DNA from: Proales similis
Lineage: Eukaryota > Rotifera > Eurotatoria > Ploima > Proalidae
NCBI GenBank assembly: GCA_019059635.1
Contig: JAGVRJ010000001.1
Span: 3,348,001-3,412,000, forward strand
Length of the DNA stretch: 64,000 nucleotides
Reading direction: 5' to 3'
A program made the position numbers and the translations under genes. The notes beneath the pieces are model-generated. The model ran no database searches. It saw only the letters and a program-made list of their open reading frames with translations, and was not told the DNA's origin. The stretch's first letter is position 1, and each line of letters opens with the position of its first letter. Of this stretch, positions 43,476 through 57,118 are shown in pieces.

Positions 43476-43595
43476 ATGGAAGGCGAAGGCGGGTTTCACA
43501 TGAAACACGACCAAAGTTTTGGCGATCAAGTGATCAATAAAATGAGTTCGTACGATAAGTTCGCCTTTATCATGAAGCAAATAAAGCAAGCCGGT
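43476..43595 (+). CDS. candidate isolated first coding exon, unknown
   Basis: An ATG opens a frame of about 40 residues (MEGEGGFHMKHDQSFGD, then MSSYDKFAFIMKQIKQA). It ends at a plausible donor (GCCG/GTAGGC), and its base composition is more exon-like than the surroundings. I found no following plus-strand exon in the next 10 kb, so it may be spurious. Confidence 0.22.
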
Positions 43596-46500
43596 AGGCG
43601 CAGAGAATTTTTTTTTTTTAGTTTTTTCTCTTGTTCTCTTTACTCATGCATTATTAAAACAGAGCTAACCCCATACTCGGCACACACACACCGTTTTTCT
43701 AATTATATAATCTAAAACAAGTTGTATTGCAATTAATAATTGACGAATTTCATGGCTGGTTACCGCGGTTCTGCTAGCTGGTAGACAAGCAATGACATAT
43801 ATTAATTTCAATCCTCGAGCGATTCGACTAATGCTCTCCTGTTTTTCTCTCCTTCGAATTTGCATCATTAAAGATTAAAATTGTGAGCGACATTGAGCGA
43901 CCGCAAATGTTTGTGTGCATGTGTGTTTGCGTGCGTGGATATTTATCCGGCCGGCTTCATATCCGGCCAATATGGAAAAAATAGAAATATTGCGGGCAAG
44001 CAATACAAACAGGCTATTGAATGGCAATCTTTGAAAGTAATTTCGGCTACTGCTCCAAACAAGACTCGCTGATGCATTATTAATCGATTTCAAATCTAGA
44101 AATCGTTCGCTTCAGGGAGAGCAAACTTTGGCTTTTAACAGACACTTGACAATCGATTCGTTCTCGTAAATATATGGCGAAAACAACAAGAACAGCAGAA
44201 AGCATTCAAGAAAACAAGCGCAAATGATTGTTTTAGTCTGCGAGGCAAGTTAGACCACGCAAGTTCTTTAAGGCCAAGATTGTGATTCATCCCATGAAGC
44301 TATTTATACGCTGCTGCCGTTCTGTTTCTCTTCTTGTTTTTGTTGCAGGTTAGACGGATTCTCATGATTTTCTTACGTTCGGTCGGGTTAACGACTGCCT
44401 TAAACGGCAATTAGCGCACCAAGCATAGAAAACTAGATCGAAATGCAGAGCTAAATCGGGCGACGAAAACAAGACCATTTTGCATGTAGAATGAAATGAC
44501 CAAATAGCGAGCAGGAAAACATTAGAAGAGGAAGGAAAGCATTAAATTGAACGCAGCGCTGATTGCCTTCGTAGATGGCTATTACCAGGCAAGATGTTGC
44601 ATTGAGTAGATTTCACATGATCAGAAATCACATGAATCAAACGTAGAGCGGATGAGGAAGCAAAATAAAAATTGACCTTAATCGTTGAATGATCATAACG
44701 CATGAAACAAGGAAATGAAACAGTGGCGACCTGTGCCGGTTACTTCATAAGACCAATTTATTTGAATGCCAGTGATTGACTTTTTTCTTTGTGTTGCCGT
44801 TTTACTAACAGCAGCGCGTGCTCTAAGGAGAGTGCAAATGCTTTGAACAGAGGCGGTCTGTCAGCAGCATATGGCTTGAGAAAGTGAACGGCGAATAAGA
44901 GAAAAATATGACGCCTTTGGTGAGCAGCACGTCAAGTGGGCATTTATCAGGCGAATGAAATTTAAATTTTAAATTGGGTGTCGTCTGAATGCCAGATCGA
45001 CAAGAATATTAAATAAAAGAGGAGAACGGCGACAGCAGCGACAACCGCCACCTCCAACAACAACAAAAACAGCATGATCTGCGATTTTAATAGCCTCAAT
45101 TAGAAAAGCATTATGAAAGAAATCGAATAACACACACAAACACACACACGCGTGCGCACACTCGCTTTGAGCGTGAGGTTTCAAAGAGATTAAATTTCTG
45201 ATATCCAGACGAATGATTACCTCGCGCTCGTATCGAACAACAATAACAAGCAAAATGACGGTATGTGATTCATCTGGCCTCAATGGACATATCAGGTTTC
45301 CAAATCGAGACCTTCTAAAAAAAAAACGCGTCGTCTAAAATGAATCAGCAGATCAATTCCTTTTTGTCATCGTTTTTTATACAAGAATGGCCTTATCGTA
45401 ACTGGCCATAATTAGTCCCAAGGTGCCAGACCCGACCGAGCTGGTCTGATAACACACGAAGTTGTTGGGCATCGGCATATTCCCAACCGAATCTGATAAG
45501 CACCAGCATTGTTCCGCCGTGTGCCGGAGAATTTGAAAGAATAAGCGATTTGGCAGAATTGAGCAGCTTCGCTATCTTACGTAAGCCGAATTAAGAGCTG
45601 ATCAGGATAATGGCATATTGAAATTTTAAGAAATCGCCTTTGCTCTGAACAGAATCCAAGCGAAAAGAAATAGGAAAAGATGATAAAGAGGATAAAGTGC
45701 TTACGGTGCGTTGTTGAGGCTCACGTTCGATAATTAAAATCAAGTGAATTGGCACGCATTTCGATAATTACTCCCAAAGTCAAACCCAAGGGGCGAGGAA
45801 TAAGGTTTCTTTAAAATGTGAATTACGAAATTGTCAGCCGCTATATTGACTATTTTTGGCGGCACCATTTGCCAAATCTCTTTTTTTTCTCTCATTAAAA
45901 TTAACGCATTTAAGTGAAGGGGCCGTGCTTGAGTGCAAAGAGAAGTTTCTAGTCGAGTCCAAGTGCTGCTGATGAGGTAACAAAAAGAAGATTAAAAGAA
46001 ATGCGAATCTGAATGATTGCAAATCGCTAAGGCTTGGGCGTAAAATTTAATGCTTCTGCATAGATTCCTCTACTTGGCTTGTTTTGAACACGTCCTACGA
46101 ATTAGATGAGACATGAACTGCTTTTAAAATGTGTTTAAAATACGTTTAAAATGTGCCTAAAGCACCAAATTTAATTAGAAAAATGACGCCTCTTTTTTTT
46201 TTTCTTAAAATCATAGACATTGAAAAATTTTGTACTTGACGCAGAGACGAGAAAGCATTCTAGCTGAACGATATATGCTGCTATTCGTTATTTGCCCGCC
46301 TAGATGCCTACAAAATTCAAGCGGTTCAAGTGATAAGAACGCATTTTTTTGATTAGCTGCTTGCAACACTGATAAGAAATTTCACTTTGGATGATCGTGT
46401 GTGTTGGTGAGTGAGTGTGTGAGTGAGCGTATGTCTGCGAGCGCGTAAAATGAAATTGGCCAATTATTAGATAATCGAAAATGGCGCCTTAATTAGAAGC

Positions 46501-48333
46501 AGATTATTGGAAATGTCTGCTGACTGCACGCAAACGTAAAATGCGCACGCTTAACTAAAAAAGGAGGAGAAATTTCATTTCGACTTACTCCTCGTCTGCT
46601 GCCGTTATTGCTATTTGTGCAGAAGCGACACGCACTGCGCTCATCGAGCCAAAATTAAGGAAACGTAGACAGAGGACGGAAACGAGCAAGGTGGAAGGAA
46701 ACTGGTCAATGATAGTTGTCAGTGCTTACGCCATTCGGCCGTTCTTTAATTGAAGGCTTTCTTAGATTCATTCCGTCCTGTCGCGGCTGTGGTTATTATT
46801 TGCATGAAATAATTTTCCTTTTTTTCAAATGAGCACTAGAGGCCGATATTTGGCCTAATATATTGCATTTAGGGTTATACGTAATCGCAACACGCACAAA
46901 AATGACAAAAAAAGAAAGAGGGAAAAGGCTATCGGCCGTCATGAATGTCGAGCCGAATTAATGCGGTAAATGCGAGCTGCTTGCTTTCCTAATTAAGATG
47001 TCTGGCTTTCGACACATTCGGAGAAGAAAATTCGCCGGATTTTCAAGCAGGTCTAAAGCTGCTAGCGAAAGGTTTATCTCGTGTGTTCTTCAAACCCTTG
47101 ATTCCAGGAGCCGCGTGGGGGCTCGGGCCAATACTTTAAAAGGTGACGACAGCCATTTAGCAATAGGATTGATTTCCGCCGGTTCAAATAGCTGCACGGT
47201 CGGATCACTGATTTCCCTTATGCCGTCTTAATCCGCTTATTATGAAATATTGATATGATCCGATTTGTGTGAACAATAAGCGCCATTCATTTAAACGCAA
47301 ACAAGAGCGTTTTATGTCTCCTGGTAATTTAGAAGACAAACCCTAAATTGAAATTAGTCGAAATAGAACGCAAGCCGCAGACAAACGATATTCTCAAATT
47401 TCCGGTTCTCGCTTTCGCTCCCCCTCTGACACTCTTTCTTCCTCATGTATCGGATTCACACATCCCCCATAAGACTCGCTCTTGGCTGGAGAGAATAAAA
47501 GCACTCTATTGCCTCGCCGGCTGGCAGCAAAAAATTGAAATCAATTGTGCAGCATTGCAGGCCTTTAAAGCTCAAAGAAAACCACACCGTCGCGATATTG
47601 GAGGTAATATGAGTTGGTTTATCACGGTTCTAAATCGAAGAGGTTTTTGTTCAGCGATATGGCCACATGTGATAGCGATATAAGCTCTCTCTCTCTCTCT
47701 CGCTCTTTGAAGCAAGGGTAAACGGGGTCAGCCGAGCAGGCCAGTGCAGCGATAAAGGGTGCGAATGACTCAATTTGAACATCGATTGAATCAACTTTAT
47801 CGCATTATTTAATTGTTTGAACCTCACGCGCTCAGCTACTGAAGCCAATCTAGCCATGAATCTGATTGTGCTCGGTTTTAGAGGCCGCCTTGGAAGAACC
47901 GCATCAGCAAACACACACGCACTCCTCCATTTGAACAAATCATGCCCCGGTCAGCACTGAGCCGATCGGCGCCTAGAATGGCTTGAAACATCGAAACACT
48001 GATATCAAAAGGGCCGTTTAATCTTATCGTTCTAACTTGAAAAGTCATAAGAGATATAGACCATGAGAATAGAGCCTCTGTTCAGATAGGCCTTTTTTTT
48101 CATTTTATTATCGTTAAAAAAAAGACTATTAACGTTTCTTTGACTGCGAAAAAGAAAAACAAAAAATCAACTATTCGGGCGTGCCATGAAGCGAAAACAC
48201 CTCCAAAAAGGCGATAATAATCGAAATATTCAAACCAAACAAATAAAGGTCAAATGGCTTGATTTTCTACCGACTCGATTTTTTTTTTCTTGTAAAACTG
48301 GTTTTTGTTGTACGAGCTCGGAAGCTCACCCTC

Positions 48334-51300
48334 TCAGTCGTCTGCTTCTTCGATGTTGGAAAAGTGCGTAACGAATTTTACTTGAGGCACGTGATGTGCT
48401 CGAGTGGGCTCAGACTTGGCAACAGCGTTTTCGCTTGAGCTCTCGGCCAGATTGCTTTCGTTGCTGGTGGTGCAGCTGCTGCCAACCATGCTATTTTCAA
48501 GCATTAGTTGCCTTTCCACCTTTAGCGTGAATACAATGTGCAATCATTTGTAGAAAACGTTCAATCAAATGCGGGACAACGTACAGCTTTTGATCGAGGG
48601 TCGAACTCGGTCGCGTAATCAATTTTAGTGTTACCTGAACCGTTCAGAGACGGAGGCTTCTGCCCAGGCAGAAGATCGTCGAGCCAGAGCAGTTCACCTT
48701 GACTGAACACATAATCGAGAAGTTTTCGAATTCCACACGTCGCCAGCACCTTTCCAAGATAGTTGTTAATGGCGCAACGCACGCCTGGCGAGAGAGATCT
48801 TGTCGTGTGATTACCAGAATGGGGAACGTGATCGCCACAGACTCGAGACTTTTTATCGCGAACAAACCAGCAGTGCTGATAATTTGAATCACAGTAAACA
48901 AGTGAACTCGACTAGTCTTCACGTGACGCAAATAGGGCTTATCAGGTTGGTATTTGGCCGGCATGAACAAGATAAGAATGCGCTCGTAAAACTGATTTAG
49001 ATAAAGCCCAGAGTAGTAAGAACGTAGTGGCAAATGTAAAAAGCGAAAATCCGCGTCTTACTTGCATGCCCTTTAAAGCAGAGACGCCCATAAACATGAA
49101 CACTCCAAACAGGACGGCCATGGGGATATTTGTGAGAATTGGCGCCAGGAAAACGCTGAGGCCAATCAAAATTGAACTCAAAAACCCAGTCATTCGCTGC
49201 TCTCTTGTTTTTAGCCGCAATTTGAATCTTGTTTCAATAGAAGCTGAGTTTAAGCAGCTTACCGTACGCCCATGAAAATAGGCCTCTCCCCAGGCGCCGC
49301 ATTCTCCGACATGACTTTGAGCGAGTTGATGTGAGTCAATGCGAGGACTGTGGCGGCCACAAACCAAGGCAGTCCGAGCCAGGAGTTGACCAAGATCGTG
49401 ATTGCAATTATGAACAAATCCAAATGGTAGCCCCTTGATTTCTGCCCGTGTAATCAGCCGTTAGTTGGCGAGCTACTCATTTTTCAAATGCTGTCGAGCC
49501 AACCTTGAGTTTGAACTCCTTTCTATTAATGATCACGGCAGTGATCTGCTGATCCATAAATACGAGAATAGTTGCTATCAAAGCCGGAATAATGGCGAGG
49601 AAGATTGTGTAGAATTCATTGTGTTTAAAGAAAGGCACGAGCCACTCTCTCTTGCTTGTCGGCTGACATTGACCGGATTATTAAACAGAAAGCGAAAATG
49701 CCGAGCAGAGAGGTTACCCTGAACTCGCTGGGTAGAGTGAGTTTCTTGGTCGGAAGTTTAACAAAATGGTCGATAAGAGACGAGAGAAGAATGGCAATGA
49801 CAACCGCAAAATCGCTGACTATCTCTCGAATCTAGTAATTTAAGCTGTCGTCGACAAGTGCATTTGAAAATATTAAATGGGCTGATTCAGTTACCTTGGA
49901 GGGCAAGAAAGGCTTGTTTCGAAAGCTTTTCAAATTCAGACATGTCAGAAACGTGACCAGGAACAATATGACAGAAAAATAAAAGTCTGCGTCGGACGCG
50001 TTGGATGCGCTCGAGTCGTGGCTCGTAGTCGTTATATTCGACGTTCGTGTGAAATCTTGGCTCGGCAAAGAAGGCTTCTTCAAATTCTTCATTTGACTGA
50101 TGGCGTCGAAAATGAAAATGATGGCGACCAGCGAGGCAAAGCAGTCCTCAGTGAAACGCGTTATGAACTTGACCAGGAAGCTCAGGTTGAATATGACAAA
50201 AAGCAAAAGAAGTATTGCTGTCCACACTCCAATCCATAGACGAAACTCCATAAAGTTGATGCCATAATTGCTACAGTTTGCAATGATAAAGACTAAAAAA
50301 TCAAAGTTGGACTCGAGCTTACTCGCATTGGTCTTTGATAATACTTTCCAGAATCAGCATGGGCCCAGTGGCCGAGATTATGTTGAGCGGCTGACCAGCG
50401 AACAGTGCAAATATGGCGCCGCAGACCGCGCCGGCAAGAATGCACTCCATTGTGGCCTAGCGACAAAGCTTCAAATCAACCGACTCGTCCATGTGCCTGG
50501 CGTGAGCAACTAACCATCTGGTCTTGGGTATTTTTGCCCAGCATTCCGCCGAATGCAACCAATGAGCACAAAGTGACCAAATAGATGTAAATGATGGTTG
50601 CCACACACTGCAGGTTGAAGCAATCTGTAAAGTCGCTGACGTAAAATGGCATTTTGCGCTTTATGTCGCCCAAAATGCCCTTGAAAGGCCTTAAGGATTT
50701 TGTGCATTTAGCTGATGATTAGATTGAGTCGAATCGACTGACACTCACCGTTTGGAGCCTTTCAAAGTCGGATCGTCGTGTTCGCTGATTTTGGCCTCCG
50801 ACTCTGAATGGATGAACTCGCTCAGCTCTTTCATTTGCCTTCGCTCTTCCTAAATATTGTGACTTTCTGCTGAGCACTGAGTAAAATATTAAGCGGAGAA
50901 CGAAGCAAAACAGACTTTGGAGAGAAGCTTTTCTGGCGGCTCTATTCGAATGGTGGGATCCCATTCACCAGGCGGAATGATCATGGTGCTGTTGTTGAAC
51001 TTTTCAACAATCGAGAAAATGTCTTGTTTCGATTTGGCAAAGTAGAACAGCTCTTGGCACACCTTTCACGAGCGAATAAGCAGCGGCCTAGACCAGCGCT
51101 AAGAAACAGAGCCGTTTACTTCGTCTGCTAGACAAGCAGACAATGCGCGTCCTATTTCGTACAACTGGGTACGACGACTCATGGGACCGACCAGCAGCGC
51201 AATGAATCTAGACGGCAGCTTGAGCTCCAGCAAACCCGGGAGCTCAGTGGCCGCTTCGAGTCGAATAAAGACAAGCTTCGTTTCCTGCACGAAGTCGACC

Positions 51301-52185
51301 GGGCAGACAAGGACTGACGCGCCCTCTGCACGGCTATGCACTTTCTTGCGGAATTTCGTATTCTCCTTCATTAAGCGATGAGGAACGCTATTTTTAGAGA
51401 AAGAAAAAATGCTTCAATCTGTGCTCACCTTGAAATCAGCACTGCCCGCATGCTCCTGCAAAGCGATCGTGTCTGTAAAGCTGTACTGATAACGCAACAT
51501 GTTCCGCTCAAATTGAGTGGGTACTTGTCTGTCGGCTGCTTGTCTCTCTAGTTCATGTTCTCGATTAAGCAGGAAGCTGTCAGTTTCCACTAAAGAATGA
51601 AATGAGAGCTCAGCAAACGAGCCTGGTGTCTAATTTAATAATTCCATAATTCAACCTCGTTTGACGTGTGCATAATCTTGCAGGTTGGCCGAGCTCACAA
51701 GTCGAATGATGTTGTTGCCACTTGCCGTTTTCTTTATCTGCTTCTCGTGATGATGTCGATGCGGAAGGAAGAAGAGATCGACAAAGAGACGCGCATGTTG
51801 CTCCGAGCCAGAGAAGAACTCGAGCAGTTCATTGGCAAATGTGTCTAAAATGCCCAGAAATCGATTTCAAATACCTGTTGAGCAAGCGAGATTCAAGGCA
51901 GTCGGGCATACCTGCGATTTGCTTGAGATCGGTCAAAGGTTCGTCTAGGACACAAGCTCCGTTCTCAACGAGTCGCTTGAGCTCATCTAAAGCTGTGTGG
52001 GTCAGAGTGGCCACGTGCGGCTTGGACCAACGACCGACCACGTCCTCGGCCTGCTCTTCAAAGCGGATCCAGCGCGCCTTTTCTCTCCACGCTTTGTACT
52101 CTTGGTTCTCGTTACCCTCTAGCTCGTCTAGCTCCACAAACAATGGTGGAATCTCGTCCACCGCGAACGCCATCTTGTAAATCAT
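48334..52185 (-). CDS. SLC4-family bicarbonate transporter, copy 1
   Basis: SLC4 proteins are plasma-membrane bicarbonate transporters. The start is ATG 52185 (M-I-Y-K-M). The cytosolic domain begins [14 protein letters not shown], then [20 protein letters not shown], then [29 protein letters not shown]. The membrane part has [74 protein letters not shown] and [15 protein letters not shown], then MDQQITAVI and a helix ending near [18 protein letters not shown], in line with the usual 14-helix SLC4 fold. The ITRFTEDCF and MDQQITAVI motifs and the N-terminus are closer to the sodium-coupled group (SLC4A4/5/7/8/10) than to anion exchangers, but ion dependence cannot be read from this. The gene has many short introns. 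The C-terminal tail is short and Ser-rich and ends at TGA 48334-48336. It is a tandem paralogue of the gene at 53327. Confidence 0.9.
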
Positions 52186-53326
52186 TTTTCATTCGACTTT
52201 CCAAAACTAGAAATCTCCTTTCTAAACGAGCCCTCAAATTATAATGATTCAATTTCAAATGGGCTATGAATCCGTTGAAAAACTGTCAATAAAAAGCTAA
52301 ATTGAAATTTTAGCCTGCCGGAGAACAGGACCGAGAGTAAAAGAGAGCAACAACGAAATAAAAGGGGAGAGGAGAACGGAGTTCGAGTTTAACTGCATGG
52401 GAATGGAAGACGAGTAAAATGAGAATCAAAATGTTGATCGAGAGCGAGCGAACCAGTCACGTTGCGTAGTCGTATCGGATCACTCGCTTTTGCTACTCTT
52501 CATCATCGTGATGTCTTCATTGTCGTCGTCGTCGTCTCCTCATTAATTCAAAACACCTTCAACTCATTTTTTTTCTTGCTTCTTGACTGTGTTCGCTTAA
52601 ATGGATGCAGAAGAGACTAAAAGCGAGCAAGAAACGGAGAAATAGAGAAGAGGGCGAAATGGAAAGAATCAAAGACTACTCAAATGTGGACTTTAGTCTT
52701 TTTTTTTTCATTTTTTTTTTCATTTCCATAATACACGCACACGCACTCTACTCTCCAGTTTCGGCATATCTTGCGTCAGTGCTGGGCATAGTGAAGAAAA
52801 AAATGGATTTTTATCGCTCAGCGCTCGATAAACTGGTTGAAGTCGAGACGAATCGATTTCTAAAAAAAAGACGTAATGCACACCGTCACTATTCAATGGT
52901 GTGACTCTCATGAGACTGAATAAAAGATAAACGGCTCATGAAAATATGACTCGTGTCTCATTCCCCACGAGTGGGACAAGCAAACAGATGCAGACGAATC
53001 TAGTCAGACGCTCGCTTGACGTCAAACAATAACGCTGGCGAACGCCTACTTGAACAAAAAATGAGTCTGAAGAAGAAATAGATTCGAAATGAAAACTATT
53101 ATGCAACAAAGAAATGAAGACGACTGCATTGAGCGTGCAATGAGAATATTTCGCCTTCTTATTTTTTTTTCTAAAGATAAGAAAGAAAAGCTTTGCCTTG
53201 ATCAAACGGACGATTCAAGAGGCGAAAAATTCTGATAATGGAGGCTTTCTGCTTTATTAAAAGACAATCAAATGAGGAGGAATAGGCGACGAGCAGTTCT
53301 AAATTTCGTTTTAATAATAAGTGTGC
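52186..53326. other. spacer between the tandem SLC4 genes
   Basis: This 1.1-kb spacer should hold the promoter of copy 1 and the 3' UTR of copy 2. Poly-T runs lie near 52,700. There is no coding signal. Confidence 0.6.
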
Positions 53327-56300
53327 CTAAACTCGGGCCGGATCTTTGGGCGAAAGGTAAATTCGAGTCGAGTTCTCGTCGCCTTCATTTGAAGCGTCGT
53401 CGTTGCGTCTAGTCAATGGCACCAACTGCTCGCCGTTGATTAAACTGTCACGATTGGTGGTGAAAATCGAATTCTTCTTGCTCGGCGGCTCGATTTCAAT
53501 CTGACACGTTCAAACGTCAAGTCGAAGAAGCTGAGCCGAGAGGAAATAATCAGTTTACCGAAACACGCTTTTCACCGCCCTTGAACATTTTCGTGCTTAT
53601 GTCCTGGCCGGGTAGAAGATCGTCGAGCCAGAAAAGCTCGCGCTGAGAGAACACGTGATCAAGCAATTTTCTTATGCCAGAAGTGGCCACAATCTGCAAA
53701 TTTACGCGTTAATCCGCTTGAGCAGAGAATTTGCTGGCTAAGCTGCTATTTACCAGAACCGGGAACGTAATTGCAATCGTGTCAATATATTTGATCACAA
53801 ATAGAGCGGCCGTGCTCAGTATCTGAATAATGGTGAACAAGTGCACCCGATTTGTGTTAACGTGTCGAAGGTATTTATGATCGGGCTGGTATTTGGCTGG
53901 CATGAACAAAATCATGACTCGTTCGAAGAACTAAAACCGATCAAGATTAGCAAAGCCCTAGCTAATCACATTTTTAATATACGCACGTGCAAGCCCTGAA
54001 GAGCTGATACACCCATGAACATGAAGACGCCGTAGAGGGCGGCCATCGGAATGTGCTGTTCAAGAATTGCTGAAAATCAGTTTTTCACGCTTATGAACGC
54101 CAAGGCGAGAGACCAACCGAGAGAATCGGAGTGAGGAAAACGCTCACGGCGATGAGTATTGACATCAAAACTCCGGTGCCTCTTTGCTCTCTTCAATTCT
54201 CGTGAATATTTGCTTCTTCAAGCGGCGTATGCAGCTTGCCTACCTGATGCCGGTGAACACAGGCTTCTCTCCCGGCGCAGTGTTCTGTGACATGACTTTG
54301 AGCGAATTGATGTGAGAAACTGTTAGCACAGTGGCAGCCACCATCCATGGCAAGCCCAGGAATGAGCAGGCCAGAATCGAAAGGGCAACAACAAACAAGT
54401 CCAAGTGATAGCCGTGTGATTTCTAAATGTGACCATTTAAAAATCAAATTGAATGTTTTAATTGACTGAAAATTTACCTTGAGTTTGAGCTCTTTTCGAT
54501 TGGCAATCACCGCAGTTATCTGTTGATCCATGAATATGAGAATGGTGGCGATCAATGCAGGCACGATCGCAACCACAATCGTGTAAACCGGGTTCTTGCC
54601 CGAGAACAGTGGTATGAGCCATTCTCTGTCTGATCGAGTTGGCTAAAAATGTAATTAAATGGCTGAGGTCGCTAAATTCCAACTAAGGAGTCAGCTTACC
54701 CGGAATTCGGTTGGAATGTGCAGTTTCATGGTGCTCAAGGAGACCCAGTTGTCGATCAGAGTAGCGAGCACAATTGAAATCAGGACGGCAAAGTCACTCA
54801 ACGCGCCTCTGAACTTGATGAGAGGAGAAAAAGTAGGGCAACGATGCATCTAGGCAAGAGGAAACGTCTGGCCTACCTTGTTGGGAAAATAGGGCTTGCT
54901 GTTGAAGCCTTTCAGCGTGAGGCAAGAGAAAAACGTGAACAAAAAGACAATGAAAGAGAAATAGAATATTCCTTGAGACTGAGCCTGCTCGAGCTCTAGT
55001 TCGGCCGGCGATTTCTGTGCCACCTCCATTATTGAGCTGTTGTTCGAATAAGACAAGTCTTCGACTGCGTCTGGATGGTAGTTTTTCAATTTTGCCAAAC
55101 TCTTCAAGGCGTCGATGATGAAAACAATGGCGACCAACGCAGCGAAGCAGTCCTCGGTGAACCGAGTAATAAACTTGACCAAGAAACTCAAGTTGAAAAC
55201 GACAAGTAGACCGAGTATGAATACGATCCAGAGGCCAATCCAAAGCCTGAATTCCATAAACTCAATCTCATATTTTCTTTTTCAAACCGTTGGAATCTAA
55301 TGAACAAACGGAGAGGTTTCAAGCTTGCACTCACTCGCAAAGACCTTTTATGATGGTCTCGAGGATGAGAACAGGACCAGTGGCCGAAATGATGTTCAAC
55401 GGCTGTCCAGCAAACATGGAGAACATGAAGCTGCATGCCGCACCGGCCAAGATACATTCCATGGTCGCCTAGAAAGCACTCGATTTTGAGCTGATTGTTG
55501 GCAGCGTCCAAAGGACCGCGTTTGAGCCTACCATTTGATTATCGGTTTTTTGGCCAAACAGACCGCCGAATGCGACCAGTGAGCACAGAGTTACAAGATA
55601 CATGTACAGACTGGTCGCCAAGCATTGAAGATTGAATGAGTCATAGAAATCGCTCGGATAGAAGGGAAGCTTTCGTTTCAAGTCGGACACTAAGCCGTAG
55701 AATGGCCTAGAACGCCACTAAGATTATGAAAAAAAAGAAAAAAATTTAGCCGAGAGGTTACTTGAGCGAGCCGGCCAAAGTCGGATCGTCATGCGCTTCC
55801 AAGTTGATCTCTTGCTCGTGAAGATAGTCGGCCAGCTCTCTGTGCTTCTTTCTGTCCTCCTTTTGGGAATTTTTTTTTGCACAAACTCGAAACACAACAG
55901 ACTGGTTAGACTGCTGCTTACCAAAGAAATGAAATCTTCCGGTGGCTCGATTCTTATTTTCGGATTCCAGCCGTTTGCTGGAATGATCAGCGCGCTGCGA
56001 ACGAACTTGTTCACAATCTCAACTAGATCGTCTTTGGTCTCCATCATGTAGAAATGTTCCCGGCAAAGCTTGAATGCAGAGAGTTTATGAAATACAGGCA
56101 ACCTAGCAGATTGTGCTTAGCAAAGGAGGGCTCACCTCGTCGGCAAGACAAGCGGAAAAGGCGCGACCGATCTCGAATAGCTGCGAATGTCGGTCGGTTG
56201 GACCCACGATGAACACAATAAATCTAGATCGTTTCTTCAACTCCAGGAGACCCGGAATTTCAGTGGCCGATTCTAAACGAATGAACACAAGCTTGGTCTT

Positions 56301-57118
56301 CTCCACGAAATCGACGGGCATGACGAGAACAGAGGCTCCCTCGGCTTTCTTGTGAACTTTCTTTTTGAATTTCGTGTTTTCCTTTGTTTTTTTTGAGAGA
56401 GAGAGTTTATAGCTTGCGCCAACTGAGAATTGTCGATGAACATTAATTTTACTTTAAAGTCTTCCTCGATCGCTCTCTCAATATCACGGCCGACCTCTGC
56501 ACTCAAAGGAAAATTCAAAGCTTCAAAGCAATGGTTGGACGCACAAAAATACTTGCCAGCTGGAAGGTCTGAAGATGAAGCTCTTAGTACAGACACTGCG
56601 ACCGAGTTTCGGCGAGCTCGCTTTTCATGATGGTGGACGTGTGGCAATGATGCAAGATGCGCAAATCTACGCGCATGAGCCAAACTGCCGAGATCCTCTG
56701 CCAAAGCGTCGGCGATGTTTTCTTCATTTCAGGAGAGTTCTTAAGCCAGTCTACTGTACGAAAAATGAACTTGATTCAACTAACCGGAAATTTCTTTCAT
56801 AGTCGTCCTATTATCGTTAAGAACCGTGACAGAGTCGTTTACAAGGTCTCTGAGCTCGTCAAGCGCCGAGTGCGGGATGGTTGACACAAAAGGCTTTGAC
56901 CATCGGCCCAAGACTTTTTCGGCATGCTCTTCGTAACGAACCCATCTGAAGAAAGGCTAAATTAGCTCCGAGAGGCAACTTGGGCTCCTAGGCCAGGCCT
57001 ACCTGGACTTTTCTTTAAAGTAAAGATAGTTGCCAGTCTCTTCCTCGCGTTCAAGTCGGCTCAACTCGATGAAAAGCGGCGGAATTTCGTCGACTGAAAG
57101 CGACATTTTGTATACCAT
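53327..57118 (-). CDS. SLC4-family bicarbonate transporter, copy 2
   Basis: The start is ATG 57118 (M-V-Y-K-M-S-L-S, parallel to M-I-Y-K-M of copy 1). The cytosolic domain has [34 protein letters not shown] and AFSACLADE. The membrane part has [108 protein letters not shown], and a late [18 protein letters not shown]. The C-terminus ends [14 protein letters not shown] at TAG 53327-53329, unrelated to the copy 1 tail. Exon breaks fall at matching places in the two genes, which supports tandem duplication. Protein divergence is substantial, so the duplication is not recent. Different tails suggest different targeting or partners (inference). Confidence 0.9.

Larger units (their letters stand above)
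42001..48333. other. gene-poor noncoding region of about 6 kb
   Basis: This is the longest stretch without supported genes. It holds a (CT)n run at 42583-42607, other CT runs near 43,418 and 47,685, a CA-rich patch near 45,130, and A/T homopolymers. One candidate plus-strand exon at 43476 is listed separately. The region lies upstream of the nuclear-receptor-like gene and may hold its regulatory DNA. Confidence 0.6.

Noticed and set aside
47348-47683. 111-residue plus-strand frame in the gene-poor region
   Set aside because: No start context, no splice sites that extend it, and a composition like flanking noncoding DNA.
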